Below the pieces are notes generated by a model, which was not told where the DNA came from, did not search any database, and saw only the letters and a list, made by a program, of their open reading frames with translations. 64,000 nt of DNA from Phanerochaete sordida (lineage: Eukaryota; Basidiomycota; Agaricomycetes; Polyporales; Phanerochaetaceae). Shown piece by piece: positions 1 through 11,445 of this stretch. The position numbers and the translations under genes were made by a program. Location: contig BPQB01000061.1 of NCBI GenBank assembly GCA_019973155.2, positions 124,001 to 188,000 of the forward strand, read 5' to 3'. Position 1 is the first letter of the stretch, and each line of letters begins with the position of its first letter.

Positions 1-2183
1 CCCGGTATCTACGTTCGCAACATGCAGAAGAACGGCATCAACGAGAAGGCAACCTTCTACACGGACACCATGGCCTCGTCGCACCTCCGCGGCCGCCGCA
101 GCATCGTGCCCTGCGCCAACATCCTCGGTGGTGGTTCGTCCATCAACTTCCAGATGTACACCCGTGCTTCTGCCTCCGACTGGGACGACTTCAAGACCGA
201 GGGGTGGACCTGCAAGGGTATGTTCTCATGCGCCAGCTTCTATCTGCATTGTTGACGCGCCCTCCGTAGACTTGGTTCCGCTCATGAAGCGGCTCGAGAA
301 CTACCAGAAGCCATGCAATAACGGCACCCACGGCTACGACGGCCCGATCGCCATCTCCAATGGTGGACAGATCATGCCTGTTGCCCAAGATTTCCTGCGG
401 GCTGCACACGCCATTGGTGTGCCCTACAGCGGTAAGCGCCTCATCCCCGCTTGAGCGCCCTGCGGTCCTGACATCCCTGCCCAGACGATATTCAGGACCT
501 CACCACCGCCCACGGTGCTGAGATCTGGGCGAAGTACATCAACCGCCAAACTGGCCGCCGCAGCGACGCCGCGACCGCGTACGTCCACTCCGTCATGGAC
601 GTCCAGGACAACCTCTTCCTCCGCTGCAACGCACGCGTCAACCGCGTCATCTTCGACGAGAACAACAAGGCTGTCGGCGTCGCGTACGTCCCCTCGCGCA
701 ACCGGTGCCACGGCGGTCAGCTCCAGGAGACCATCGTGAGTGTCCCACGCCATGCTTCGTGTGGGAGCGCCGCTCACCTCGCGCGTGTGTGATAGGTCAA
801 GGCCCGCAAGATGGTCGTCCTCAGCTCCGGTACCCTCGGCACCCCCCAGATCCTCGAGCGCTCTGGTGTCGGCAACAGCGAGCTCCTGCGCCAGATGGGC
901 ATCAAGGTCGTCAGCGACCTCCCGGGTGTCGGCGAGGAGTACCAGGACCACTACACCACCCTCTCCAGTAAGCATTCATACACGCTGTCGATGTGCTTAT
1001 GCTTATGCGATGTATAGTCTACCGTGTCTCCAACGAGTCCATTACCACTGACGACTTCCTTCGCGGCGTCAAGGAGGTGCAGCAGGAGATGTTCCAGGAA
1101 TGGGAGGTCTCGCCCGAGAAGGCGCGCCTCTCATCCAACGCCATCGACGCTGGCTTCAAGATCCGCCCCACCGAGGCAGAGCTCAAGGAGATGGGCCCCG
1201 AGTTCAACGAACTCTGGGACCGCTACTTCAAGGACAAGCCCGACAAGCCCGTGATGTTCGGCTCCATCGTCGGCGGCGCCTACGCCGACCACACGCTGCT
1301 GCCGCCCGGCAAGTACATCACCATGTTCCAGTACCTCGAGTACCCCGCGTCGCGTGGAAAGGTCAGTCATCTTCGGTTCTTGCACAGTTGCTGTCTTGCT
1401 CACGGTTCCGCCTTCTGCAGATCCACATCAAGTCGGCGAACCCCTACGTCGAGCCCTTCTTCGACTCGGGCTTCATGAACAACAAGGCCGACTTCGCGCC
1501 CATCCGCTGGAGCTACAAGAAGACCCGTGAGGTCGCGCGCCGCATGGACGGTAAGCCCACGCCTGCGCATCCTTCCACGCGTCGTTTCTCACGCTCGCGC
1601 CCGCAGCCTTCCGCGGTGAGCTGACGTCGCATCATCCGCACTTCAACCCGGCGTCGCCCGCGGCGTGCCGCGACATCGACATCGAGACCGCGAAGCAGAT
1701 CTACCCCGACGGCCTCACGGTCGGCATCCACATGGGCTCGTGGCACACGCCCGGCGAGGTGTACCGCGCGGACAAGGTGCACGAGGACCTGCAGTACACC
1801 GCCGAGGACGACGCCGCGATCGACGACTGGACCGCGGACCACGTCGAGACGACCTGGCACTCGCTCGGCACGTGTGCGATGAAGCCGCGCGAGCAGGGTG
1901 GTGTCGTCGACAAGCGCCTCAGCGTGTACGGCGTGCAGAACCTCAAGTGTGTCGACCTCTCGATTTGCCCCGTGAGTAGTCATTTGTCCTCCTGCGCCCC
2001 GCGGCTGCTCACCAGGCCCTGCAGGACAACCTCGGTACCAACACCTACTCGTCTGCGCTCCTCGTCGGCGAGAAGGGCGCTGACCTCATTGCTGAGGAGC
2101 TCGGCATCAAGATCAGGACGCCGCATGCCCCCGTCCCCCACGCGCCCGCCCCGACTGGCAGGGCCACCCAGCACTCCCGGTAA
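1..2183 (+). CDS. alcohol oxidase (GMC oxidoreductase), 5' end cut off by the window
   Basis: FAD-dependent oxidase that converts short primary alcohols (methanol) to aldehyde and H2O2; in wood-decay fungi it can feed peroxide to lignocellulose attack. Exons 1-217, 270-431, 485-735, 796-967, 1018-1361, 1421-1550, 1607-1971 and 2025-2183 join to an open frame of 599 residues; the start and FAD-binding N-terminus lie left of base 1. Visible family marks are a [13 protein letters not shown] segment (GMC signature), the second GMC signature [17 protein letters not shown], and near the C-terminus [11 protein letters not shown] followed by [12 protein letters not shown], which carry the expected His and Asn of the active site. 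The protein ends TQHSR and so lacks a classical PTS1, although relatives are usually peroxisomal. Seven introns of 50-60 bases have canonical ends. The family call is firm; methanol specificity is inferred. Confidence 0.93.
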
Positions 2184-4623
2184 CTTTTCTCTTTGGTATT
2201 CTCGGTCCATGTAAGGTCTCGCAACGCAGTCAAGCACATCTGTCCCATATGTTGTACCACTAGCATCTGTAACATTTAAGCTGTTCAAATAACATGAACA
2301 AATCGTCCATCATTGTGTGGGATACTGTGCAAGCATGCTCGCAGGGGGGGATTCTCTCAAGGATAGCGGCTCGGAAGCTGATTCCATAAGGTACACTTCA
2401 GGATTGTGGGATACATTATCACTGGCATCGTTTGCCAATCCGCGAGGAAGCCAGCCACGGCGAGGCCGCAGACGACAATAGTCCAGGGAAATGATAATTA
2501 GTGCTGTTGGGGAGGAGGGGGGGCCTGCGTTACATGGCACTTGATTTATTCGGTCGAGATATCATAATATCCCTGCCCAGCCCGTCTCGACACCTCAGTG
2601 AACCTAGTATGACACGTTGAGGGTTAGTTAGGTATGTATAAGCCATAAGATAGCACTGTCGATGCCTCCACTGATGCATGAAGGACAAGCGTGCGGTCAC
2701 TCCCACCGTCTCAGCGAAAGTTTGATCGATGGCCCTACCTGCGGGCGAGAATCTGCCTTTGCCAGAGCAAGTTAAGAGCGTGTTTTTAACCAAGTGCTGG
2801 CGGGGGCAATCCAGATCATTTAGCGTCCGTCGAGCAGTACTAGACCCTAGTGCGATAATTAGAATACTTACATAGTTGGGACCGTGACGGTAACTTAACT
2901 GGATCGGAATTTTGACTCCAAATCGCCTCAGGCGGATGCGTCAAAAAATTCAGGACGCACTGACAAGGAAGAGATAAGAAAAGACGTCGCCTTTACGTCC
3001 CTCCGACTACGACCGGATTGAAATGGCCTGAAGGACCAAGGTCGCTCGTTCGGCGAGGCGTTTCCCTTGGCGCTAATGGACTTAAGATTTTCTCCGACAA
3101 ACTTCCGAGAGCTGAGGCGCCACAGCCATCTCTACAGCCAACAGATACAGGGTACGAATTTCAGTCGAGTCAGCTGCTTTCATAGAAAGAGTGGAAGAAA
3201 AGAGCGGCTCGCACTCAGCGAATTTTCGAGATTCTGGACGCTTGAAGGCCTGCGTCCCGACGGTGCTGCTGTTGTGCACTTGACAGTCTTGTCATATGCC
3301 TCGGTTCGTGTGAGCTGTTGCAGTGCAGGATGAGTGTATATTCTTGAGCCAATAAGCACGAAGTTCTAATGAATTTGACCCACATGGCAGCGGCTATGGA
3401 GGAGCGCGACCGTCGCAAATTCTACGAAGAAAGAACGCTGGGCGGGACTGACGGAGCCGCGAAGATAGCCCTAGCCCTACTCGCCATCTTGCCCGTGGCC
3501 GCTTCATACGGAGAGATGGATATCACACGCAAGCTTCTAGTGCGTCGTAGACTTTGCAATTCCCCTCCGATACGCCTTGAGTTCTTCAGCCTTCCGTCGA
3601 GTGGAGATTGATTCTTATTACCTCCCGGATCCATATGAGTCACTGAAGGATGGCTGTACGTCACTAACAGGGCCATTTGCAGCTTGGCTGACAAAGATTC
3701 GAGGCATCTCGTGTCGCATGATCATCTATCGCCGGTTCTGATTTTGCCTGTAGAGTATATAAAGGTCAGGTTCGCCTCCTTGGTTTGCAACGCACTGTCC
3801 CATGGCCATGGAATCTCGCACGAGGGCCCCCACCACATGCGCTCCTCTCATAGCCAGGGTGCACCTCGTACTCGACGCGTAAATTGCCCTGCGAACCGGC
3901 ATGCCGGTGCAACTACAGGCGGTCGCGACGAAGCCAGCCTTCTGACAGGTGCGTGATACGCTTTCCAGCTTCTCACAAGGGGACGACTCACCGCATGAAT
4001 CCAGAAAAAAGTCAAGTTTCGCCGTCTCATACAAGTGGGGGGCATAATATTCTGTAAGCCTTGGCAGCTGCATCCCGCGTGGGGCTTCGTCGGGCGTTCG
4101 TGGAATTGTCTCTGGTACTGTCGTCCAGGTCCCCGTCGTTACCGGACCACTGCGAGAATACCTCTCTCAGCGGCTTGGTAACGAGCGTAGCCTTTCAGCA
4201 TCCTTCGTCGAGCATGTCCTAGGTTAGACAAGGTAGTCAGAAGAAAAGAAATTACACGTCTCAGCATCTAACCGTTGCAGGACGCGTGTCGTCGTGGTCG
4301 AGTCCCTGGGTACGTCGACGAGGCCAGAGTGATGCCTCGAACCCTTCACGAGACTTCAGACAATTGTGTCAACGGATGTTATGGCGGTAGATGAAGTGGG
4401 CGGGAGCAAAGGTGGTGGACGAGGTGGTCGTGATCTCGGATGAATCGCGGGGGAACTTTTGTGGGTCCCTGTGGGTGCTCACTGCCCCGGCCGCCCCGCT
4501 TACGCAAATGTCGGCACTGCGCCTCCCATGCTATTCTCTCTCTCTCTTCAACGACCACCTTGCTTGGACAGCCTCACTCGCTCGGAAGGCTGACGACGAT
4601 CCTATTATACCACTCCTATCCTC
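2184..4623. other. intergenic, no supported gene
   Basis: This 2.4-kb stretch holds the alcohol oxidase 3' region and the promoter side of the LysM gene. Short open frames on both strands overlap one another, show no family resemblance and could not be extended through credible splice sites. A TATATAAAG element at 3756-3764 precedes an ATG at 3801 that opens only 27 codons. Base composition is lower in GC than the genes. I see no terminal repeats or transposase-like frame. Confidence 0.55.
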
Positions 4624-5730
4624 ATGATGACCTTCACGCCTTCTGCAGCCCCCAGTCTCTGCCTAGCCTGCTCCTCGTCTCTCCCACCTCACCGCACCTC
4701 TGAGAAGTCGTCCGGCTTCTTTGTTACCCCATGCTGCAACAGACCAATATGCCCAGCTTGTATCTCGAAAAACCCGCGCCTCGCGAGGTACAACCCCTGC
4801 CTGCATTGCCTGGGCGGCGTCGGCATCGTACATGCGCACTCGAGCACTAGCATCGCACATGCTGCCTCCAAGCCCCAGAACCTCGACGGAGGGCTACATG
4901 ATGATGCCGTATATGCTATCGGAGATGACGACGAGGATGAGGACGATGAGGACGGACTCAGAGCTACTCCAGGTGATACCCTTCTCTCGACGCCGTCGAC
5001 TCCACCCCCTGCCTATACCGAGCTCGATGAGCCACCACTGCAGCCGTCGGATACCCAGCAAACTGATTCCGAGCATCACGACCGCGATACCCTTCAAGAC
5101 ATTGAAGATAGCAGAGAAGGCTCAAGCTCCGCACCATCGAAGTACTACATCCAGCCGAAGGACACGCTGGTAGGGATTGCGCTGAAGTTTGGGGTCGATG
5201 TGAGTACTGCATCTCTCGTCGTGCCCTCGGCACCTCACATTCTACCTTAGGGCCGCCTGCTCTGCCGCCTGAACAACCTGCCGCCAAGCACCTTGCGCAC
5301 GACCCCTCACCTGCTCCACACCCGTACGGTGCTGCAGCTCCCGCCTTCCGCCCGTACGTCTGCGCCCTCTACACCTCCAAATGGGAAGGCAGATCCAGAC
5401 TACGAGGCCCGCAGGGCGCGCGAGCGCGCTGAGAAGCGCCTCCAGACTGTCACAAAGGAGACAGACTGGCGCATAGCTAAGGCGTACGTCGCCCTCGCCG
5501 AAGACGGCGACTCATCTGCGCCCGGCAAGGCTGAGGGGCTGAAGAAGCCGCAAGCGGATGCCTCGGTGGAAGGCCGAGCGATGGACCAGTATCTAGACGA
5601 CGACGAGTGGGAAGCGCAGCAGCGGAGAGAGGGCCGAGGCGTGCAGATACCTCCCTTCCCTTACGCTGCACAGTCGAGTTCGCGGAAGGGTAAGGGACCC
5701 GAAGCGTCTCGGCGGTGGCGATGGCCATGA
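4624..5730 (+). CDS. LysM-domain protein with Cys-rich N-terminus
   Basis: Exons 4624-5199 and 5251-5730 give 351 residues; the single 51-base intron (GTGAGT...TAG) falls inside the LysM domain. Residues about 13-62 carry eight cysteines (C13, C16, C37, C38, C43, C46, C59, C62), a treble-clef or RING-like zinc pattern. An acidic low-complexity stretch follows. Residues about 175-222 form a LysM module beginning YYIQPKDTLVGIALKFGVD and ending before VLQLP. The C-terminal third is charged. There is no signal peptide, so this resembles the intracellular LYSMD type of LysM protein rather than a secreted chitin-binding effector; the ligand is unknown. Two consecutive ATGs begin the frame and the first was taken. 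Confidence 0.85.
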
Positions 5731-5826
5731 GACCCTTGCACTGGACAGCACGTAGTCCGAATTACTTTCATTGATTTTCCGTCTTCGTACATTATGTCCA
5801 GAGTATCCATCTTACAACGTCGGAAT

Positions 5827-7497
5827 TTAAGTGGCGCTGCCGAAGATTTGGTATCGCCTGCAGATGCTGGGCCCAACCTCGTCGTACTGTGCCTTCGTGT
5901 GGCAGGAAGAGTAGAACTCAGGCTGCACATGTCTGTTAGACAGGTTTTGAGGGCGATGCTGTGGTTGAATCGACGTACAAGCGAAGCAAGCAGCGATCCA
6001 CCGAACCAGACAGCATATCGCTGGCGCTTGTGGGAAATGACTTCGACCTCGACACCGGAAGACTGTGAGGGAATACATCAGCAACGACACGCGTATGCGT
6101 CGAAGCACGACATACCTTGACTTGAGTCCCGCTGGCCAATGCGTTATCTACCAAACGGCGATCCACAATCTGCTTCAGGTCACGCTTCAGACGTTGACCG
6201 AAGTGCTGGAACATCGTGGAGCCTCCGGACAAGACAATGTTCTAGACGAGCGTTAGATGCGGGTCACCGACCACAGATAACCGCTTGTATGTATATACCT
6301 TGTAGAGACCCCGACGAACATCGATCGGCGACTGCTGGATGACACCATCGACGATCTCGGGGAGTGGTGTCAGGAAGTCTGACGAGTAGATCTCAGGGTT
6401 GAAGAAGATCTCGGGGGCAAGGAAACGTTCGTAGCCGACATCGACAGAGTAGTTCTACGCAAATTGCGTAAGTATCGGGGCTGAGGCATGCAAGCGCAGT
6501 CCCGCACCTTGCCCGTGACGCTGTACTCGTCCTCGTAGCGCTCAAAGTACTTGTAGGGCTCTGCGTCGTACTTCCGGAACTCCTTGACGATGTCCTGGCA
6601 CACGTAGCTGTAGTTCTCCTTGACCTTCCCGGCGACCTTGAGGTGCTCCTCAGGCGGGACGTTGACCATTTCGCCGCGCTCACGCATGAGGTTGAGCACG
6701 AACTGTGTGATATCGCGGCCCGCGATGGGGATATGCTTGATTGCACTTCCGATGACATAGCCCTCCGCGCAGGGGATGACGTGGGTGACACCGTCGCCAG
6801 AGTCGATGACAGTTCCAGTCAGGGTGCGGTCGTTGACGCGGCTGGATGTCCATGACGCGGCCAAGGCGAGGACGGCCTGGACGGCGATATAGAGACCCTT
6901 GATATTGAAGGACTCGAAGAAGATCTCCGCGGTCTGTTCACGGTTCTCCGGGGGGTTCAGAGGCGGCTCAGTCTATCATCGCGACGCGTCAAGGCGTGTG
7001 CCAGCGCGAAGGCGATGACGACGCACCAAGAGGAAGTAGTGATCTTCCGGCTCAGCCCTCAAGTACTTGAAGATTGTCTGCTCCCAGTACCGCTCCATGT
7101 AGTCCCAGTTCTCGATCTGACCGTGTCTGATGGGGTAGTTGATGCCATAGCCTGGGGTCTTCGCGTTCGCCAGTGCCTCGTCTCCGATAAAGAAATCAAG
7201 GTCCTCGACTCCTCTCTTGGATGCAAGGTGTCCTGGTTTCGAGGGCACTGCCGGGCCGCTGCGTGTCGCCTGAGAAGCGGGGCCGCGTGTAGCGATGGCA
7301 GTGGGAAACACGCTACGTCTCTATGAGTCGCATGCCCGTTTCCCAGCGCGGGGACTGTACTCACAAGGATGGGTCCGAGTTACCAGCGTACCTACCGCTT
7401 GCATAAGCGCAACGCCTGGCATAGAGCGGACGGAGACGTACCCGACTTTCGAGAACCCGGTGCCGTTGTCGCAGATGATGGGGGCGAGAAGAGACAT
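5827..7497 (-). CDS. arp3: actin-related protein 3, Arp2/3 complex
   Basis: Core subunit of the Arp2/3 complex, which nucleates branched actin filaments at the cortex and endocytic patches. Eight exons, in transcript order 7442-7497, 7365-7391, 7312-7027, 6972-6508, 6454-6299, 6241-6116, 6062-5979 and 5922-5827, all with consistent phase, give 431 residues, the usual Arp3 length. Diagnostic pieces are the N-terminal [15 protein letters not shown] phosphate loop, [31 protein letters not shown], and a C-terminus with [17 protein letters not shown]. It is divergent from the RPB12 gene with 206 bases between the two starts. Confidence 0.95.
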
Positions 7498-7703
7498 GGT
7501 GAGGGTGTTGCAGCGCGCCCGTCGTGGCTTGCTGTAGCGGTGTGCGAGGTGCTGCGAGGTGCTGCGACGCCGGTCGAGACGCCGGCAGCTGGCGGGCGTG
7601 TGTGACGTTGTTTGGCAACAGCCTTTGATCCTAACACCGACAAACACGAGCGCCTGCCAATTTTGGGTGGTACGCAATTTAGTCAGGTTCACCGACTGCC
7701 ACC
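7498..7703. promoter_or_regulatory. shared divergent promoter, arp3 and rpb12
   Basis: The 206 bases between the two start codons must hold both promoters. A tandem direct repeat GAGGTGCTGC occurs twice around 7546-7565. No clear TATA box is visible, as is common for housekeeping genes. The promoter role is inferred from position only. Confidence 0.6.
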
Positions 7704-8009
7704 ATGAACTCCCAGAACGGCGCAGGCAACTACAACTCGGCCGGTGGCTTTGCTGCCCCGCAGCGCCAGGACATGGAGTACCTCTGCGCAGGTGCGTGTC
7801 ACCACACCGACGCAGCATTCCATGGGCCTGACCTGTCCTTTCGCAGACTGCGGTGCTAAAAACGAGATCAAGTCGCGCGAGCCCATTCGGTGCAGGGAGT
7901 GTGGACACCGTATCATGTACAAGAAGAGGACAAAGCGAAGTGCGTGACAGTTCATCTCTCTTGAGCCCGCTCTCACCTCCTCCTAGTGGTTCAGTTCGAG
8001 GCTCGGTGA
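7704..8009 (+). CDS. rpb12: RNA polymerase I/II/III shared subunit RPABC4 (Rpb12)
   Basis: Small zinc-binding subunit common to all three nuclear RNA polymerases. Exons 7704-7791, 7847-7939 and 7987-8009 give 67 residues. The start ATG sits in a good context (GCCACCATG). The protein carries two CxxC pairs (CADC and CREC), the basic segment MYKKRTKR and the conserved end MVQFEAR. The last exon is only 23 bases and its splice restores the conserved Met-Val-Gln-Phe tail, which supports the join. Confidence 0.95.
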
Positions 8010-8369
8010 CACCGACCGATGCCCTACATTCTGCCGCGTCTTGTTACGATTATACCATCCCCAAAAGTATGGTTGTATGGATAGGGATACTACTATGTGT
8101 AAATATAATGATTATGTTGTCCTCTAGACGTAACCAGTCCCGGCCTCAGAGCCCATGCGCTGCAAACAACCAGTCGATGCCCAGGCGCAGCTCCGACCAC
8201 TTCAGCCCGCGAATGCAACCTCCCATTAACGAGTCTACGCAGATGCACATCTCGCGCAGACGTCACCGGTCAGCCAAAAGATCCACGAACTGCGCCCCCA
8301 CTGTACATCCCGGGCTACAAACTATGTACACGGGCGAGCCTACGAAGATCTAGAGGCTTTGGCTGGCGC
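8010..8369. other. intergenic between convergent rpb12 and atg17
   Basis: 360 bases that contain the 3' ends of both convergent genes. I see no open frame of note, repeat or RNA gene. Confidence 0.6.
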
Positions 8370-10234
8370 TCACACCCTCGTCGGAAGTCCGTATTCGATC
8401 CAACGCCTAGAATATCGTACACCATCAGCACGTATTTCGACGCGTAGCGTGTGTTGTATCACCTCTTGCAACAGGTCTGCAGGAATGTTCGGCAACGACT
8501 CTTCTGGCTCGTTATTCCACGGCAGTATCTCATACCGCGTCGGCGGGTTCTGCATCGCGGGACACACGTCGGATGGCAGATGGTCCCCGTGGATCTCGTT
8601 AAACTGCTCCCTGCGCTGCCTTTCCTCTAGATCCAGGTCAGTACAAGCCCAGGTTCACGCGCGTGGGGCTCGTACCCTCTGTCAGAGCCTCGAGCTGCAA
8701 AGTCATGCTCTTCACGATCTTCGCCGCAGCCACTGCATATTCCCGTCGTCGCGCCAGCTCCTCGACCAATTTGCAGTATGAGTACTGATATTGTGTGTAT
8801 CGCGTATGTAGATCTTCTATCATGCCGAGGTCGGTGTGCAGCGATGCAAGCTGGTCAGCGAACTCGTCCTGACAGAGTCGTGAATAATAGGACGCAGAAG
8901 CAAGAAGCTGTCGCGGACCTCTGCCGCCTGCTTGTATGCCAGCATCTCGTCCATGATATTCCCTAGCTCGTCCAAGTTGTCCAGCACTGCTCGATGAGAC
9001 CCAAGCTGTTCCTCGGCGACGTGCTTGGCTGAGAGCAGTTGTTCGCTGTGAATCACGTTGAGCTGGTCAGACGGTTGTACCAAGAGAGAACTCGTACTAA
9101 GAAGCGGTGATCGCGATGCCGCTCTTCTCAAGGTCGCTAATAACCTTAGGGAGCTCTTCTGTATCCCGGTGCATATCTTCGCGCGCGTTAAGCACCTGTA
9201 ATGTGGAACGCTTTAAGGCGACGAGCGTACCTTGTATATCCGCTTCACTGAAGATCTCCCCTGCTTCATTGTCATGCAACGCTTGTGCCATTGAATCATA
9301 ATGCCGAGTCAGACTGGACAAGTGGTTGGCCATGTCCGTGGAGATGGTCTCCTGAGACGAGAAGATGTCGTCCATTGGGGGTATGACAATTTCCGAAGGC
9401 AGCGACGACCGTATGGCGGATATGGTGCTATTGAGCGACTCGGAGTAATCAGACGTCTTGGCCAGGATGTCCTACCAATCCCGTCAGAGGGAGGATGTAA
9501 GGCGGAGTGGCCAAACGTACGTCTAACACGCCCCGCTCGGACTCGATGTTGTCCAGCAGGTCTTCTATCGACCGCTCGTCTACGAAGTCGCGCAGCGTCT
9601 TCCACCTCGTCCGGTCGAGTTCGCGGTGCTTGCGCTTCAGGCTGCCGATTCCGTTGCGGAGCACGTCGCGCAGGGTCTCCGTGGGGCTCTGTCCGGGCTT
9701 GAAGTACGCCCTCGTCTCTTCCGCCTCGTCCTCTGAGGCGTTCGGGCTGCCGAAGAGCGACGAGACAGGCGACGTGGTGTGAAACTCCGGCGGCACGAGC
9801 TGCGCGCCGAGCGCGTCCAGGATCGTGTCCAGGGCGTCCGTGCGCTGCTTCCGCACGTCGTCCCACTCCTGCGCGGGCCTCAGCACAGCGCGCCGCGCGC
9901 AACAGCGCAGACACGCACCTTCGCGCGCGCGTCGAGCGCCATGCGCTTCTGCTCGATGATCTTCGCGACGCCGGCGGCGAGCTGCGGGACGCCACATGCC
10001 GTCAGGCTCTGCGGGCGGGCGAGGGAGGGTGGGGCGCACCTGCAGCTGCTCGAGCACCGCGTCCGTCATCCAGCGCACTTTCGCGTCGAGCGCGAGCACG
10101 TCGACGGCGGCCTGCGCGGACTGCATCGACACTGTGCGCGCGTTCGCGCACAGCTGCTCGCCCTGCTGCAACGCCTTCTTCGACTGCAGGACGAGCGAGA
10201 CGAGGTGCGGCTCTTCGTAGCCCGCGTTCGCCAT
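8370..10234 (-). CDS. atg17: autophagy-related protein 17, Atg1 complex scaffold
   Basis: Scaffold protein of the Atg1 kinase complex that organises the phagophore assembly site when autophagy is induced. Seven exons (10234-10040, 9981-9919, 9868-9521, 9471-9098, 9045-8919, 8868-8676 and 8626-8370) join in phase to 518 residues. The sequence is almost wholly helical and charged with few prolines, as expected for the crescent-shaped Atg17 fold. The call rests on the N-terminal pattern (LVSLVLQSKKALQQGEQLC), the long central coiled-coil blocks (SKVISDLEKSG-like), and the C-terminal QRREQFNEIHGDHLPSD typical of the APG17 domain. A Ser-rich, acidic insert (SLFGSPNASEDEAEE) in exon 3 may be a phosphorylation region. 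Confidence 0.87.
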
Positions 10235-10545
10235 GTTCCTCGTCTTGTATTAGTCAATGGGTCTGTGTGTCGGTCGTGGCGGACGTATGTATAAGAGTTA
10301 AGGATAGAGGACCCTTGGAACCAAGGAGGGCTGAAGCCGGCTGGGCGAAAGCGGCGTGGAGGCGCCTATGCTTCCCCAGGTTCATCCACGTGATTTAGCC
10401 CAAAAGAAGCGCCGAATGCTCCAAAGCTACTTTGCACTTTACGGCGAACGTTTTAGCTGGTGTCTTTCGACCACTTCTCGGAATGCCCTGCTCGAGCTCC
10501 CAGGCCTCTATCGCCACTATTCTATAGCTTTGCTTCTGGTCGAAA

Positions 10546-11008
10546 ATGCGAAACACAATCTGCTCTGCTCTTCGCCATAACGGATTACGCACCAGTGCGC
10601 GACGTATCCGGTCGCCCTCAGTAGCTGCCCCGATGCTAGCTATTCGCTGCGTGCGTGAGCCCAATCTACTCATGTGTGCCTTCCGTAGCTCACCCATCTT
10701 CTCGCAGGCTTCAGGAAGACATGATACGTCCAATCATCCCTCTTCTGTGCAAGTTAACCCCGAGGTAGAACGCGCCGCTCCCCTCACGGAAAGCCAGCAT
10801 CAAAACCAAGAAAACCCTGAGTGTCGCCGAGCGCGACGCGCTGATGATGAACGCCTGGAAGGATCGCGAAGGTAGCCTCGCGAATGCAGAGTTTGAGGAC
10901 GGCCAGCTGGAGCACGGGCTCAGGCGGGGTGTGGTGAGTGCTAAGACATCTCCGTTCCGACTCTCGCTCATTCGCGCACAGAAAGCGAACATCTTCCGTG
11001 TCATCTAA
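10546..11008 (+). CDS. putative small gene, possible mitochondrial protein
   Basis: Exon 10546-10650 would encode a basic, Ser/Arg-rich leader (MRNTICSALRHNGLRTSARR) that looks like a mitochondrial presequence, followed by a 57-base intron (10651-10707, GTGCGT...CGCAG). Downstream, from about 10798 to 10933, a different frame reads like real protein (TLSVAERDALMMNAWKDREG) with GC-rich third positions, then a 48-base intron and a last exon 10982-11008. The join between these two parts is unresolved: a 58-base intron ending near 10810 is one option. An alternative start at 10721 would give 64 residues without the leader. I do not recognise the family. Confidence 0.3.
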
Positions 11009-11445
11009 TGTACCGTACTCGCCGTACTCCTGCGCACGAAGCTCAGGTAATGTCATTGCACGATTTCTAGCGCTTTCTGCGTGTCTGCGTTCGTGGAGCA
11101 AGGGAGACAAGCGGAACTGGGCCTTACCGCGCGCCTGTCGGTGTGCGCGCCGTGTCGAGTGTGCGGGAGCAAGTGCGTACGCTGGCGACGGCGGCGATAG
11201 GCTTCTGGTGTGTCGGAAAGCCCCCGCAGGGCTGGGCGGGCGCAAGAGCTAAAACAAGAGGACGCGGATTTGAATATGGCAGGGTCAGGCGAAGGCGGAT
11301 TAGATAACACGCCGTGGATGGATGGGGATCTGCCTCCCAGACGCGTGCTTCTCGCGTGGAGTCACAGATGTGACAAATCGCGCATCTCTTAAGGTGCGGT
11401 CCGCGCTCCCTTTCCCCCCTTCGTCCGTCCCGCCACTCTCCAGCC
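11009..11445. other. promoter region of the first tandem paralogue
   Basis: 437 bases upstream of the first paralogue. Apart from the palindrome annotated separately and a pyrimidine-rich run just before the ATG, I see no gene. Confidence 0.5.
11361..11374. promoter_or_regulatory. palindrome GTCACN4GTGAC upstream of paralogue 1
   Basis: GTCACAGATGTGAC, 72 bases before the ATG. It lies in a 16-base block (11351-11366) repeated exactly upstream of the second paralogue at 13499-13514. A binding site for a dimeric regulator is inferred from symmetry and shared position. Confidence 0.5.

Noticed and set aside
3726..4073. 115-codon minus-strand open frame opposite a TATA-like element
   Set aside because: No homology pattern, poor codon bias and overlapping frames on the other strand; could not be extended by splicing.
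9309..9995. 228-codon minus-strand frame overlapping atg17
   Set aside because: It is a shadow frame of atg17 exons; the atg17 frame has the conserved protein and consistent intron phases.
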